Of a DNA stretch of 64,000 bases, positions 38,160 to 47,018 are shown piece after piece; within the stretch, counting starts at the first letter, position 1; every line of letters begins with the position of its first letter. The translations under genes and the position numbers were made by a program. The notes under the pieces are model-generated. The model saw nothing but the letters and a program-made list of their open reading frames with translations. It was not told the origin of the DNA and did no database searches. This stretch comes from Sphingobium yanoikuyae (GTDB taxonomy: Bacteria; Pseudomonadota; Alphaproteobacteria; Sphingomonadales; Sphingomonadaceae): contig NZ_CP053021.1 in assembly GCF_013001025.1 (NCBI RefSeq), forward strand, positions 4,285,001 through 4,349,000, read 5' to 3'.

Positions 38160-39089
38160 TTAGATCCGCTCGCCCGACAGGCGCTGGCACAGCATGTCGA
38201 GCTGGTCGAGGGTCGAATAGCGCAGCGACAATGTGCCCGGTCCCTCACCGCTGTCGGCGATTTCGACTTTCAGGCCGAGAATATCGGCCAGATGCTGCTC
38301 CAGCGCGGCGATATCGGCATCCTTGCCACCGGGAGTTGCGCCGCGCGACTTGGGCTCGGCATCCTCGCCTTTCTTGGTCTTGCGCACCAGCTGCTCGGTC
38401 TCGCGGACCGAAAGCCCCTTCTGCTCGACCATCAACGCCATCGATTCGCAGCCCGGCACGCCGATCAGCGCGCGGGCATGACCCATGCTGATCCGCCCGT
38501 GCGACACCGCCTGCTGCACCGGATCGGGCAGGTCGAGCAGGCGCATCAGATTGGCGATATGGCTGCGCGACTTGCCGACGATGCGGCCCAGCGCTTCCTG
38601 GCTATGATGGAATTCGCCGATTAGCTTGCGATAGGCCTCGGCCTCTTCGATCGGGTTGAGATCCTCGCGCTGGATATTCTCGACCAGCGCGATTTCCAGC
38701 GTTTCCTGCTCGTCGAAGTCGCGCACGATCGCCGGGATGCGATGGAGCTGCGCCTTCTGCGCGGCACGCCAGCGGCGTTCGCCCGCGACGATCTGGAAGC
38801 CGCCGCCATGGGGGCGGACGATGATCGGCTGGATCACGCCGCGCTTGGCGATGCTGTCGGCCAGCTCCTGCAACGCGTCCTGGTCGAAATGCCGGCGCGG
38901 CTGTTCGGGGTGCGGCTGGATCAGCGCGACCTCGATATTCTGCACCGCCTTGCTCGACGGCGCGGCGCTGTTGGCGCTCGCCGCCACCGGCTCTTCCCGG
39001 CTGACATCGCCCAGCAGCGCCGACAGGCCGCGGCCCAGACCGTGCGGCCGCTTTACCGGCTTCTGCTTTTCCCCAATTTCGTCGCTCAA
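38160..39089 (-). CDS. parB: Chromosome partitioning protein ParB
   Basis: A 309-residue CTPase and DNA clamp that loads at parS and spreads to organise the origin region. The N-terminal basic GRGLSALLGD start, the CTP-binding box GERRWRAAQ, the helix-turn-helix in IVGKSRSHIANLMRLL, and the C-terminal dimerisation part are present. It overlaps parA by four bases. parS-like sites lie within about 5 kb (40447, 42393, 39941) and further away. It ends the co-directional run mnmE-mnmG-rsmG-parA-parB. Confidence 0.96.
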   Translation of the reverse strand: MSDEIGEKQKPVKRPHGLGRGLSALLGDVSREEPVAASANSAAPSSKAVQNIEVALIQPHPEQPRRHFDQDALQELADSIAKRGVIQPIIVRPHGGGFQIVAGERRWRAAQKAQLHRIPAIVRDFDEQETLEIALVENIQREDLNPIEEAEAYRKLIGEFHHSQEALGRIVGKSRSHIANLMRLLDLPDPVQQAVSHGRISMGHARALIGVPGCESMALMVEQKGLSVRETEQLVRKTKKGEDAEPKSRGATPGGKDADIAALEQHLADILGLKVEIADSGEGPGTLSLRYSTLDQLDMLCQRLSGERI

Positions 39090-39868
39090 GCCGCTACCTC
39101 CTGTCGGGGAAGACGCGCGATCAGTTCGCGCGCCAGACGCATATAGGCTTCCGACCCCGAACAGCGGAAATCATAGATGAGCGCCGGCACGCCATGGCTC
39201 GGCGCCTCGGACAGGCGCACATTGCGCGGAATGACGGTGGTGAAGACAAGGTCGCCCAACACGGCGCGCACATCGTCGGCGACCTGATCGGTCAGCCGGT
39301 TGCGGCGATCATACATGGTCAGCGCCACGCCCAGGATCGACAGGCCGGTGTTGAACCGGCTGCGGATGCGCTCGACCGTCTGCAACAGCTGCGACAGCCC
39401 CTCCAGCGCAAAGAATTCGCACTGCAACGGCACCAGCAGCGACTGCGCAGCCACCATCGCATTGACCGTCAATAGGCCGAGCGAGGGCGGACAGTCGATC
39501 AGGCAGATGTCCCAGCGGCCAGCCGGGGCCTCAGCCAGCACCCGTTCCAGCCGGTGGGTGCGCTGCTCATAATCGATCAGCTCAATCTCGGCGCCGGACA
39601 GATCCTGGGTCGCCGGGATCAGGTCCAGCTTGGGCACGCGGGTGGTGACGACCGCCTCGTCCAGTTCGCAATTGCCGACCAGCAGGTCATAGCTCGACCG
39701 TTCGCGATCCGCATGATTGACGCCCAGCCCGGTCGAGGCATTGCCCTGCGGATCGAGATCGACCAGCAGCACGCGCAGCCCCGTTGCGGCCAGACCGGTC
39801 GCCAGATTGATAGCCGTGGTGGTCTTGCCGACTCCGCCCTTCTGATTGGCGATGGCGATACAAATCAT
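39086..39868 (-). CDS. parA: Chromosome partitioning ATPase ParA
   Basis: A 260-residue Walker-type ATPase that drives ParB-bound origins along the nucleoid. The deviant Walker A KGGVGKTTTAINLATGLA and Walker A' LLVDLDPQGNASTGLG are evident. The open frame extends 33 codons upstream, but ATG 39868 gives the standard N-terminus [12 protein letters not shown] and overlaps the rsmG stop by four bases. It is translationally coupled on both sides. Confidence 0.97.
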   Translation of the reverse strand: MICIAIANQKGGVGKTTTAINLATGLAATGLRVLLVDLDPQGNASTGLGVNHADRERSSYDLLVGNCELDEAVVTTRVPKLDLIPATQDLSGAEIELIDYEQRTHRLERVLAEAPAGRWDICLIDCPPSLGLLTVNAMVAAQSLLVPLQCEFFALEGLSQLLQTVERIRSRFNTGLSILGVALTMYDRRNRLTDQVADDVRAVLGDLVFTTVIPRNVRLSEAPSHGVPALIYDFRCSGSEAYMRLARELIARLPRQEVAA

Positions 39869-40506
39869 CCTCGACCCTTCTTTTTGACAGGTTTGACGGA
39901 TCGCGCGACGATGATGGCGCTGTCGGCGTCGGTCACGCTGCGTTCCACATGAAACGCACCTTGCCATGCCGGACGCGCGGTCTCCAGTTCATTCTGCGCA
40001 TTTCGTCCCTTGGGCAGCACCCAAATCGTCTTTTCATCGGACAGATGCTGGGCCGACTGGAGCAATTTGGGCAGCGGCGCATAGGCGCGGGCGCTGATGA
40101 CGGCCGACTTGGTCGGCGGCGCAACCTCGACCCGCCCGCCAAAGACGGAGGCGTTGCTCAGCCCCAGCTCCGCGATCACATCATTGAGGAAATCGATCCG
40201 CTTGCGGCGCGATTCGACCATGATCAGCGGCCGCTCGGTCATGCTGGCGACGACGATGCCGGGCAGGCCGGCACCGGAGCCTAGGTCTATCCAAGGCCCC
40301 TCCCCCGCATCCTTGGCATGCAGGAGCAGCTGGGCCGAGTCGACGATATGCCGCGCCCAGACATGGGGCCGGGTCGATTCGGCGATCAGATTCTGCTCCT
40401 CCATCGCGGACAGCAAAAGCGACACATAGCGCTCCAGCCGATCCCATGTTTCACGTGGAACATCAAAATGCGCATCGAGCCAGGCCCGCGCTTCGTCTTC
40501 GGTCAT
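39865..40506 (-). CDS. rsmG: 16S rRNA G527 N7-methyltransferase
   Basis: A 213-residue SAM-dependent methyltransferase (GidB) modifying G527 of 16S rRNA. The SAM motif [17 protein letters not shown] is followed by [17 protein letters not shown], both typical. The start overlaps the mnmG stop by four bases and the stop overlaps the parA start. A 15/16 parS match lies in the first 20 codons (40447-40462) and a degenerate one near the end (39941-39956), so the gene carries centromere sites inside its coding sequence. Confidence 0.96.
   Translation of the reverse strand: MTEDEARAWLDAHFDVPRETWDRLERYVSLLLSAMEEQNLIAESTRPHVWARHIVDSAQLLLHAKDAGEGPWIDLGSGAGLPGIVVASMTERPLIMVESRRKRIDFLNDVIAELGLSNASVFGGRVEVAPPTKSAVISARAYAPLPKLLQSAQHLSDEKTIWVLPKGRNAQNELETARPAWQGAFHVERSVTDADSAIIVARSVKPVKKKGRG
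39941..39956. other. Degenerate parS-like site in rsmG
   Basis: CGTTCCACATGAAACG matches the parS consensus at 12 of 16 positions and is flanked by a TGC/GCA extension of the dyad. Weak, but close to the better sites. Confidence 0.35.
40447..40462. other. parS-like site in the 5' part of rsmG
   Basis: TGTTTCACGTGGAACA matches the parS consensus TGTTTCACGTGAAACA at 15 of 16 positions. It lies about 1.4 kb from the parB start, where alphaproteobacterial centromere sites are expected. Confidence 0.8.
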
Positions 40507-42353
40507 GCTGCCTTCCGCCGCACATGGACAAGGATGGCGGCGAGCGCCGCCGGAGTAATGCCGCGGATACGTCCCGCAGCGGCCAGCGTGTCGGGACGGG
40601 CCCCGTCCAGCCGCTCAATCATCTCGGTCGACAGGCCGCCGACGCTGGCAAAGTCGAAGTCCGCCGGAATGGCCACGCGCTCGTCCCGACGCAGGGCGGC
40701 GATCTCCGCATCCTGTCGTTCGAGATAGGGCGCATAATGGGCGTCTTCTAAAATCTCGGCCCGCAGGTCCGCCGGCGCCTCTGCCAGGCTCGGCGCCAGC
40801 GTCACCAGCAGCTCCGCTTGTACTTCCGGGAAGCGCGCCCATTCGAACAGGCTGCGCCGTGCGCCATCCTGCCGCACACTCGCCCCTGCCCGCGCCATCT
40901 CGGTCGCGGTATAGGGTCGCGCCAGTTCCGCTTCGATCGCGGCGCGCGCACTGGCCCGTGCGGCGAAGCGCGCCGCCCGATCCGGACCAATGATGCCATG
41001 GGCCAGGCCGATATCCCCCAGCCGCGTCTCGGCATTGTCGGCGCGCAGCCGCAGCCGATATTCGGCGCGCGCGGTCAGCATGCGATAGGGTTCGGTCACG
41101 CCCTGCAACACCAGATCGTCGATCATCACGCCGATATAGCTGCTCGCCCGATCGAGGATCATCGGCGCTTCATCCCGCGCCCGCGCGGCGGCGTTGGTGC
41201 CGGCGACCAGCCCTTGGGCAGCGGCCTCCTCATAGCCGGTCGTGCCATTGATCTGCCCCGCGCAGAACAGGCCGGGCAGTGCCCGCACCTCCAGACTGGC
41301 ATCCAGCGCGCGCGGATCGATATGGTCATATTCGACCGCATAGCCGGGCACGACGATCTCGGCCTGCTCCAGCCCGCGCATCGACCGGATCATCGCCAGC
41401 TGCACATCGGCCGGCAGCGAGGTGCTGATGCCATTGGGATAGACCAGCGCATCGTCCAGCCCTTCGGGCTCCAGGAAGATCTGATGGCCGTCGCGATCGC
41501 CGAAGCGGATCACCTTGTCCTCGATCGACGGGCAATAGCGCGGCCCCCGCCCCTCGATCACGCCACTGAACAGAGGCGATCGCCCCAGCCCTTCGCGGAT
41601 GATCGCATGGGTCCGTTCATTGGTGCGGGTAATGGCACAGGCCAGTTGCGGCAGCGGCCGATGATCGGACAGCGGCGACATGGTCCAGCCCTCGCCGTCC
41701 GACGCCTGCTCCTCCAGCACCGCCCAGTCGATGGTGCGGCCGTCAATGCGCGGCGGCGTCCCGGTCTTCAGCCGGCCGATCGGCAGGCCGATCTCGCGCA
41801 GCTGCACACCCAGCGCCGTTGCCGCCCGCTCGCCAGTGCGGCCGCCGACATCCACATCCTCACCCCGGAACAGTTTGCCGCCCAGGAAGGTGCCGGTCGC
41901 CAGCACGACCGAGGGCGCCGCCAGCGTCCGGCCATCGGCCAGCGCCAGACCCGCCACCGCGCCCTCGCGGACGATCAGGCCGATCGCCTCGCCCTCGACG
42001 ATCTCCAGCCCCGCCTGGGCGTCGAGCATCTGATGGATCGACGCCTTATAGCGCTTGCGGTCGGCCTGCACGCGCGGTCCCTGCACGGCGGCGCCCTTGC
42101 TGCTGTTGAGCATGCGATAATGGATCGCCCCGGCATCAGCCGCCCGGCCGATCAACCCGTCAAGCGCATCCACTTCACGGACCAGATGGCCCTTGCCCAG
42201 ACCGCCGATCGCCGGGTTGCAGGACATGGCACCCACGGTCGCCCGCTCGAAGGTCAGCAGCGCCACCGCCGCGCCCTTGCGCGCTGCCGCAGCGGCCGCC
42301 TCGCAGCCGGCATGGCCGCCACCGACCACGATCACATCATAGCTTGTTCGCAT
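40503..42353 (-). CDS. mnmG: tRNA uridine 5-carboxymethylaminomethyl enzyme MnmG
   Basis: A 616-residue FAD enzyme (GidA) that with MnmE modifies U34 of certain tRNAs. The FAD-binding N-terminus [17 protein letters not shown], the [15 protein letters not shown] signature and the [16 protein letters not shown] segment are intact. A C-terminal helical domain binds MnmE and tRNA. It is separated from mnmE by 89 bases that contain a parS-like palindrome, and overlaps rsmG by four bases. Its coding strand and order follow the alphaproteobacterial gidA-gidB-parA-parB arrangement. Confidence 0.97.
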   Translation of the reverse strand: MRTSYDVIVVGGGHAGCEAAAAAARKGAAVALLTFERATVGAMSCNPAIGGLGKGHLVREVDALDGLIGRAADAGAIHYRMLNSSKGAAVQGPRVQADRKRYKASIHQMLDAQAGLEIVEGEAIGLIVREGAVAGLALADGRTLAAPSVVLATGTFLGGKLFRGEDVDVGGRTGERAATALGVQLREIGLPIGRLKTGTPPRIDGRTIDWAVLEEQASDGEGWTMSPLSDHRPLPQLACAITRTNERTHAIIREGLGRSPLFSGVIEGRGPRYCPSIEDKVIRFGDRDGHQIFLEPEGLDDALVYPNGISTSLPADVQLAMIRSMRGLEQAEIVVPGYAVEYDHIDPRALDASLEVRALPGLFCAGQINGTTGYEEAAAQGLVAGTNAAARARDEAPMILDRASSYIGVMIDDLVLQGVTEPYRMLTARAEYRLRLRADNAETRLGDIGLAHGIIGPDRAARFAARASARAAIEAELARPYTATEMARAGASVRQDGARRSLFEWARFPEVQAELLVTLAPSLAEAPADLRAEILEDAHYAPYLERQDAEIAALRRDERVAIPADFDFASVGGLSTEMIERLDGARPDTLAAAGRIRGITPAALAAILVHVRRKAA

Positions 42354-42392
42354 GGCGGCCCCATATCAGATTCAGGGGCCTGCGGTCAAAAG

Positions 42393-42408
42393 CGTTCCAC
42401 GTGGAACA
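42393..42408. other. parS-like palindrome between mnmE and mnmG
   Basis: CGTTCCACGTGGAACA contains a perfect 14-bp palindrome (GTTCCACGTGGAAC) and matches the parS consensus at 13 of 16 positions. It is intergenic, 40 bases upstream of the mnmG start, so it could also affect mnmG-parAB transcription when bound. Confidence 0.7.
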
Positions 42409-42442
42409 TCGCACTATCAGCCATCACACGCGGAAATTTCGC

Positions 42443-43729
42443 TCACTTCCCGATACAGAATCCCGAGAAGAGCCGGTCGAGCATATCCTCGGTCCCCGCC
42501 TGTCCAGTCAGCGCATCGATTGTCCGCCGCCCCAGGCGCAACTCCTCCGCCAACACCAGTAGGTCGCGGGCGCCGCCTGCAGCGAGCAGATGATCGTGCA
42601 GCTGACGCACACCGTCCCGTTGCCGCGCATGCAGGGCATAGTCGCCCTCGCCCGGCAGCAGCGTCGCCGCCCGATCGAGCAGCATCGTCACAAGCGCGTC
42701 CATCCCCTCGCCCGTCCGCGCCGACAGACGCAGGCCGGGCCGGTCGGAACCATATAGCGCGACATCGCTCTGCGCCGCGATCAGCAGCACATCCTCGCGT
42801 GGTGCCTCGGCCGGATCGCCCAGCCACAGGATGATGTCCGCCGCCTCCAGCGCAGCGCGTGCGCGATCGATGCCGATCGCCTCGATCGCGTCGCCGGTCT
42901 GGTCGCGCAGTCCGGCCGTGTCGGTGAACAGGAAGGCGGTGCCGCCAATCGCGGCGGGCACCTCGATCCGGTCGCGGGTGGTGCCGGCAATGTCGGACAC
43001 GATCGCCGCCTCTCGCCCGACCAGGCGATTGAGCAAGGTCGACTTGCCGGTATTGGGCGGCCCGGCCAGCACGACGCGAATGCCGTCGCGCAGCCGCTCG
43101 GCAGAAGGCGCCGACAGCAGCGCGCCGACATCATCTGCCAGTGCCATCACCCCCTGCCCGATCCGCGCCTCGATATCGGCGTCGGGCACATCATCCTCGT
43201 CGGAGAAGTCGAGCGCAGCCTCGGCCATCGCCGACAGGTCGAGCAGCCGCATGCGCCAGCCATCGATCCGCTGCGAGAAATGGCCCTCCATCATCGCCAG
43301 CGCCGCACGCCGCTGCTGTTGCGTTTCCGCCGCCAGCAGGTCAGCCAGTCCCTCCACCTCGTTCAGGTCGATGCGGCCATGGGCAAAGGCGCGGCGGGTG
43401 AATTCGCCCGGAGTTGCGCGGCGCAACTGCGGCATCGCCCCCAGCGCCGCCTCGACCGCCGCGATCACCGCCCGGCCGCCATGGCAATGCAGCTCGGCCA
43501 TATCCTCGCCCGTCACGGTGCGCGGCCCCGGCAACCACAAGAGCAGCGCCCGGTCGAGCGGCGTACCGTCGCGCGGATCGCTCAGCAGCGCCAGGCTCGC
43601 CATGCGGGGGGTGGGCAGTCGCCCGGCCAGCGCCTGCAACGCCGTGCCCGCCATCGGGCCGCTGACGCGCACCACGCCAATCCCCGCCGGCGGCGCGCCG
43701 CTCGACAGGGCGAAGATCGTCTCGCTCAC
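42443..43729 (-). CDS. mnmE: tRNA modification GTPase MnmE
   Basis: A 428-residue GTPase (TrmE), partner of MnmG in wobble-uridine modification. An N-terminal tetrahydrofolate-binding domain precedes a G domain with P-loop AGPPNTGKSTLLN, switch DIAGTTRD, and DTAGLRD; the C-terminal formyl-group handling motif FCIGK is present at the very end. The N-terminus FALSSGAPPAGIGVVRVSG is typical. The DUF6489 gene ends at the base next to its start codon. Confidence 0.97.
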   Translation of the reverse strand: MSETIFALSSGAPPAGIGVVRVSGPMAGTALQALAGRLPTPRMASLALLSDPRDGTPLDRALLLWLPGPRTVTGEDMAELHCHGGRAVIAAVEAALGAMPQLRRATPGEFTRRAFAHGRIDLNEVEGLADLLAAETQQQRRAALAMMEGHFSQRIDGWRMRLLDLSAMAEAALDFSDEDDVPDADIEARIGQGVMALADDVGALLSAPSAERLRDGIRVVLAGPPNTGKSTLLNRLVGREAAIVSDIAGTTRDRIEVPAAIGGTAFLFTDTAGLRDQTGDAIEAIGIDRARAALEAADIILWLGDPAEAPREDVLLIAAQSDVALYGSDRPGLRLSARTGEGMDALVTMLLDRAATLLPGEGDYALHARQRDGVRQLHDHLLAAGGARDLLVLAEELRLGRRTIDALTGQAGTEDMLDRLFSGFCIGK

Positions 43730-43987
43730 TTAATCCTTCTTGTCGCCATTCTTGCCTGCCATGCCGGACAGGCCGATATCCATCATCTGCTTGAACAGCC
43801 GCACACCGGCATCGCCCATTGGCGAGAAGCTCTTGAACAGCGTCTCCATCTGCTCGACGCTGCCAATGCCGTCCATGCTGTCGAGCATGGTCTTGATATA
43901 TTTGTCGTGGATGGGGCTGACGTCCGGCAGGCCCAGAAAGGCGCGCGCCTCGGCCGGGGTGCAATCCACGTCGACGGTCACTTTCAT
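43730..43987 (-). CDS. DUF6489 family small protein
   Basis: An 85-residue protein directly before mnmE with no gap. The frame opens at 44107, but ATG 43987 gives the start MKVTVDVDCTPAEARAFLGL typical of the DUF6489 family, a small conserved alphaproteobacterial protein of unknown function next to mnmE. A helical middle (SVEQMETLFKSFSPMGDAGV) and a Lys/Asp-rich end are seen. It is probably co-transcribed with mnmE and may be the operon's first gene. Confidence 0.85.
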   Translation of the reverse strand: MKVTVDVDCTPAEARAFLGLPDVSPIHDKYIKTMLDSMDGIGSVEQMETLFKSFSPMGDAGVRLFKQMMDIGLSGMAGKNGDKKD

Positions 43988-44151
43988 CTGCTGCCCTTCC
44001 CTGTCGCGGTCATCCGCCTGTCGCTCCATCTCATGCCGCAAACAGGCCGGCGATGGCAAATTTTTTGGGCGCGACAGCGCGCTTGCACCCCTCGCCCAAG
44101 GCGCCAATATGCGCCTCGACCTAACAGACTCCCAAGGCGGAAGGATATCCC

Positions 44152-44853
44152 ATGGCAGACTATATTCCGATCAAGACGCTGGAAGGCGACGGCCAGTTCG
44201 ACGCCTATGTCGCCACGCCCGACAGCCCGGCCAAGGCGGCGATCATCGTCATCCAGGAGATTTTCGGCGTCAATGAAGGCATCCGCCGCAAATGCGACAG
44301 CTGGGCCCGCGCCGGTTATCTGGCGATCGCGCCCGACCTGTTCTGGCGCATCGATCCGCATATCGAGCTGGACGCTGACATCCCCGAGCAGATGCAGCAA
44401 GCGCTCGACTATATCCCCCGCTTCAACCAGGATCAGGGCGTCCGCGATATCGAGGCGACCATCCGCGCCGCCCGCGCCATGCTGGAAGGCCCGGCCAAGG
44501 TCGGCGTCGTCGGCTATTGCCTGGGCGGCCGCGTCGCCTTCATGACCGCCTGCCGCACCGATGGCGATGCCTTTGTCAGCTATTATGGCGTGGGCATCGA
44601 CGGACTGCTGGGCGAGCAGCATGCCATCGGCAAGCCGACCATGCTGCATATCCCGACCAACGACGGCTTCGTCCCCGCCGATGTGCAGGCCAAGATGCAT
44701 GACGGGCTGAAGGACAACCGCCACGTCACCCTGCATGATTATGAAGGGCTGGATCATGGCTTCGCTGCCGAGATGGGCGATCGCCGGGTCGAGGAAGCCG
44801 CCCAATTGGCCGACCGTCGCACAGCCGACTTCTTCGCGCAGGCCCTCGCCTGA
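44152..44853 (+). CDS. Dienelactone hydrolase family protein
   Basis: A 233-residue alpha/beta hydrolase of the dienelactone hydrolase family. The nucleophile Cys sits in VGYCLGGRVAFM, the Asp in PTNDGFVPADV, and the catalytic His in DHGFAAEMG. Such enzymes hydrolyse dienelactones from aromatic degradation or related esters. AAGGCGGAAGG precedes ATG 44152. It overlaps the following quinone oxidoreductase by one base, so they share an operon. Substrate unknown. Confidence 0.92.
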   Translation: MADYIPIKTLEGDGQFDAYVATPDSPAKAAIIVIQEIFGVNEGIRRKCDSWARAGYLAIAPDLFWRIDPHIELDADIPEQMQQALDYIPRFNQDQGVRDIEATIRAARAMLEGPAKVGVVGYCLGGRVAFMTACRTDGDAFVSYYGVGIDGLLGEQHAIGKPTMLHIPTNDGFVPADVQAKMHDGLKDNRHVTLHDYEGLDHGFAAEMGDRRVEEAAQLADRRTADFFAQALA

Positions 44854-45824
44854 TGTCGGGTGATGCATGGCGAATGATCGTCCGGGCCCATGGCGGCCCC
44901 GAGGCGATCGAACGCGAGCGTTTCGATCCGGGCACGCCCGGTGAAGGCGAGGTGCTGATCGCGCAGGATGCGGTGGGCCTCAACTTTATCGACACCTATT
45001 ATCGCACCGGCCTCTACCCCGCCCCCCTGCCCCTGACGCTGGGATCGGAAGGTGCGGGCCATGTCGTTGCGGTTGGTGCGGGCGTCAGTGGCATTGTCGT
45101 GGGCGACAAGGTCGGCTGCGCCGCCGGCCTGGGCGCCTATGCCACCCACCGCATCGTTCCGGCCGATCGCGTGGTGCGCATCCCCGATGCGGTCAGCACG
45201 CGCGATGCCGCCGCAATGATGCTCAAGGGCATGACCGCCTGTTATCTGGCCGAGGACATGATCGACCTGCTGCCCGGCGATGTGGCGCTGGTCCATGCCG
45301 CCGCCGGCGGTGTCGGATCGGTGCTGGTGCCCTGGCTGCGCGACAAGGGCATGGTCGTGATCGCCCATAGCGGATCGACCGAAAAGGCGACCAGGGTCGA
45401 AGCCGACCACAGCCTGTCCGGCCCGCTCGACGATCTGGCAGCGCAGGTGCGTGACCTCACCAGTGGCAAGGGTGTCGCCGTCGCCTATGATGGCGTCGGC
45501 AAGGATAGCTGGGCCGCATCGCTCGCCAGCCTGCGCCGCCGCGGCCTGCTGGTCAGCTATGGCAATGCGTCGGGTGCCGTCCCGCCGATCAGCCTGCTCG
45601 ATCTCAGCCGCAACGGCTCGCTCTATGTCAGTCGCCCGACCCTGTTCGACTATGTCGCGACGGCGGAAGATCTGGCCAACACCGCCGAACGCCTGTTCGA
45701 CCGTATGGCACGCGGGATCGTGTCAGCACAGATCGGCCAGAGCTTCGCGCTCGCCGACGCTGCGGACGCCCATCGTGCGCTCGAAGGGCGCCAGACGACC
45801 GGCAGCACCATCCTGATCCCCTAA
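44853..45824 (+). CDS. NADPH:quinone oxidoreductase (zeta-crystallin-like)
   Basis: A 323-residue zinc-independent medium-chain dehydrogenase of the quinone oxidoreductase family. The N-terminal signature VGLNFIDTYYRTGLYPAPLP and the NADPH-binding stretch VHAAAGGVGSVLVPWLRDKG are standard. It probably reduces quinones or enals in one-electron or detoxifying reactions. Its stop codon is followed by the stem of an intrinsic terminator, whose T-run has been displaced by an insertion sequence. Confidence 0.94.
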   Translation: MSGDAWRMIVRAHGGPEAIERERFDPGTPGEGEVLIAQDAVGLNFIDTYYRTGLYPAPLPLTLGSEGAGHVVAVGAGVSGIVVGDKVGCAAGLGAYATHRIVPADRVVRIPDAVSTRDAAAMMLKGMTACYLAEDMIDLLPGDVALVHAAAGGVGSVLVPWLRDKGMVVIAHSGSTEKATRVEADHSLSGPLDDLAAQVRDLTSGKGVAVAYDGVGKDSWAASLASLRRRGLLVSYGNASGAVPPISLLDLSRNGSLYVSRPTLFDYVATAEDLANTAERLFDRMARGIVSAQIGQSFALADAADAHRALEGRQTTGSTILIP

Positions 45825-45852
45825 GCCTCTGGCTCATCTACATAATCCTATC

Positions 45853-45880
45853 AGGGACGGCATTTTCACATGCCGTCCCT
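45853..45880 (+). terminator. Terminator stem after the quinone oxidoreductase, split by an IS
   Basis: Perfect 10-bp stem AGGGACGGCA / TGCCGTCCCT with an 8-base loop. The T-run expected right after it is absent here, but TTTTTTTG is found immediately beyond the right end of the insertion sequence (47237-47244). Joining the two pieces rebuilds a canonical intrinsic terminator. Confidence 0.85.
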
Positions 45881-45886
45881 TATGGG

Positions 45887-45904
45887 ATGGCCCGCCCCTT
45901 TTCC
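45887..45904 (+). repeat. Left subterminal inverted repeat of the IS
   Basis: ATGGCCCGCCCCTTTTCC pairs with 47216-47233 at 16 of 18 positions, including 12 consecutive pairs from the outer side. Confidence 0.9.
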
Positions 45905-45926
45905 CCGGCATCAGGTATGATGCCGG
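45905..45926 (+). repeat. Hairpin in the IS left end upstream of the transposase
   Basis: Perfect 9-bp stem CCGGCATCA / TGATGCCGG with loop GGTA, 26 bases before the transposase ATG and just before its AGGAAAGGAG site. It may limit transposase expression from outside transcription. Confidence 0.7.
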
Positions 45927-45952
45927 TGCTTGAAAAGGAAAGGAGCGGACCG

Positions 45953-46984
45953 ATGTCTATTGTTATCCTTGGCGTTGATTTGGGCAAGAATGCCTGCAGT
46001 GTCGTAGGCGTTGATGCAGCAGGCGCTGTCATCGTGCGTAAGTCGATGCGCCGACAGACACTTATCGATTACGTGACCAAGCTTCCGGCTTGCGTGATTG
46101 CAATGGAGGCGTGCTGTGGTGCCCACAACCTTGGTCGCCTTTTCGCCGCGCAGGGGCACGAAATCAGATTGATGTCGCCGGAGTACGTACGCCCGTATGT
46201 CAAAGCGCAGAAGAATGATGATCGTGATGCGGAGGGGATTGCCGAGGCCGCCTCGCGCCCGACTATGCGCTTCGTCGAACTCAAGACTCAGGAGCAGTTG
46301 GACATCCAGACCCTCCACCGCGTCAGGTCCCGCCTGGTAGCCGAGCGCACAAACCTTATCAACCAACTGCGGGCGATCCTCCTGGAGCGGGGGACCATTT
46401 TTCCGGCCGGCCGGCGCAAGCTGGAGTTGGGCATTGATGCCATGCTGGCCGCCGAAGATACGGCCCTATCACCACGCTTGAAGCAACTGGTGGGTGAACT
46501 GCGCGCCGAATGGCACGAACTTGATACCAAGGTCGAGGCACTGAACGGCGAGTTTGTCGAACTGGCTCGCAATGATGCAGCTGCCCGGCGGCTCACGTCC
46601 ATCCCCGGCATCGGCACGTTGAACGCAACCGCTTTGATTGCAGCCGTGGGCGATGCCAGCAGCTTTGCCAAAGCGCGAGACTTGGGTGCTTGGCTCGGCT
46701 TGGTACCCAGGCAACATACTACCGGCGGCAAGCCCCGGCTGCTCGGCATCTCCAAGCGTGGCAACACCTATTTGCGCACTTTGCTCATCCATGGCGCCCG
46801 GGCAGCATTACCGTCACTGGCGCGCAGCGAAACCCCGCTGGGACGTTGGTTGACAGGAATGATCGAGCGAGGAGTTCATCGCAACGCAATCGTCGTCGCA
46901 TTGGCTAATAAACTGGCGCGGATCGCTTGGGCAGCCCTTCGCAAAGAAGTGAGCTTCGAACGCGGCTATCCAGCAGCGGCATAA
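45953..46984 (+). CDS. IS110-family DEDD transposase
   Basis: A 343-residue recombinase. The RuvC-like DEDD tetrad is visible as Asp9 (GVDLGKN), Glu52 (AMEACCG), and Asp89/Asp92 (KNDDRDAEG); the C-terminal Tnp domain has SIPGIGTLNATALIAAVGD and RQHTTGGKPRLLGISKRG. Where many relatives carry Ser before the Gly-Gly-Lys turn, this protein has Thr256-Thr257, so the nucleophile assignment needs an alignment. ATG 45953 follows AGGAAAGGAG; the frame opens earlier at 45887 inside the inverted repeat. It would act with the RNA encoded downstream. Confidence 0.94.
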   Translation: MSIVILGVDLGKNACSVVGVDAAGAVIVRKSMRRQTLIDYVTKLPACVIAMEACCGAHNLGRLFAAQGHEIRLMSPEYVRPYVKAQKNDDRDAEGIAEAASRPTMRFVELKTQEQLDIQTLHRVRSRLVAERTNLINQLRAILLERGTIFPAGRRKLELGIDAMLAAEDTALSPRLKQLVGELRAEWHELDTKVEALNGEFVELARNDAAARRLTSIPGIGTLNATALIAAVGDASSFAKARDLGAWLGLVPRQHTTGGKPRLLGISKRGNTYLRTLLIHGARAALPSLARSETPLGRWLTGMIERGVHRNAIVVALANKLARIAWAALRKEVSFERGYPAAA

Positions 46985-47018
46985 CGGATCGGCTGCGTGC
47001 TTCTGCGCGCGTAGCCCA

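Noticed and set aside
35447..38491. 1014-residue plus-strand ORF antisense to pepN
   Set aside because: It mirrors the pepN codons, is full of His/Arg/Gly typical of reverse-frame GC-rich DNA, and pepN has complete family motifs.
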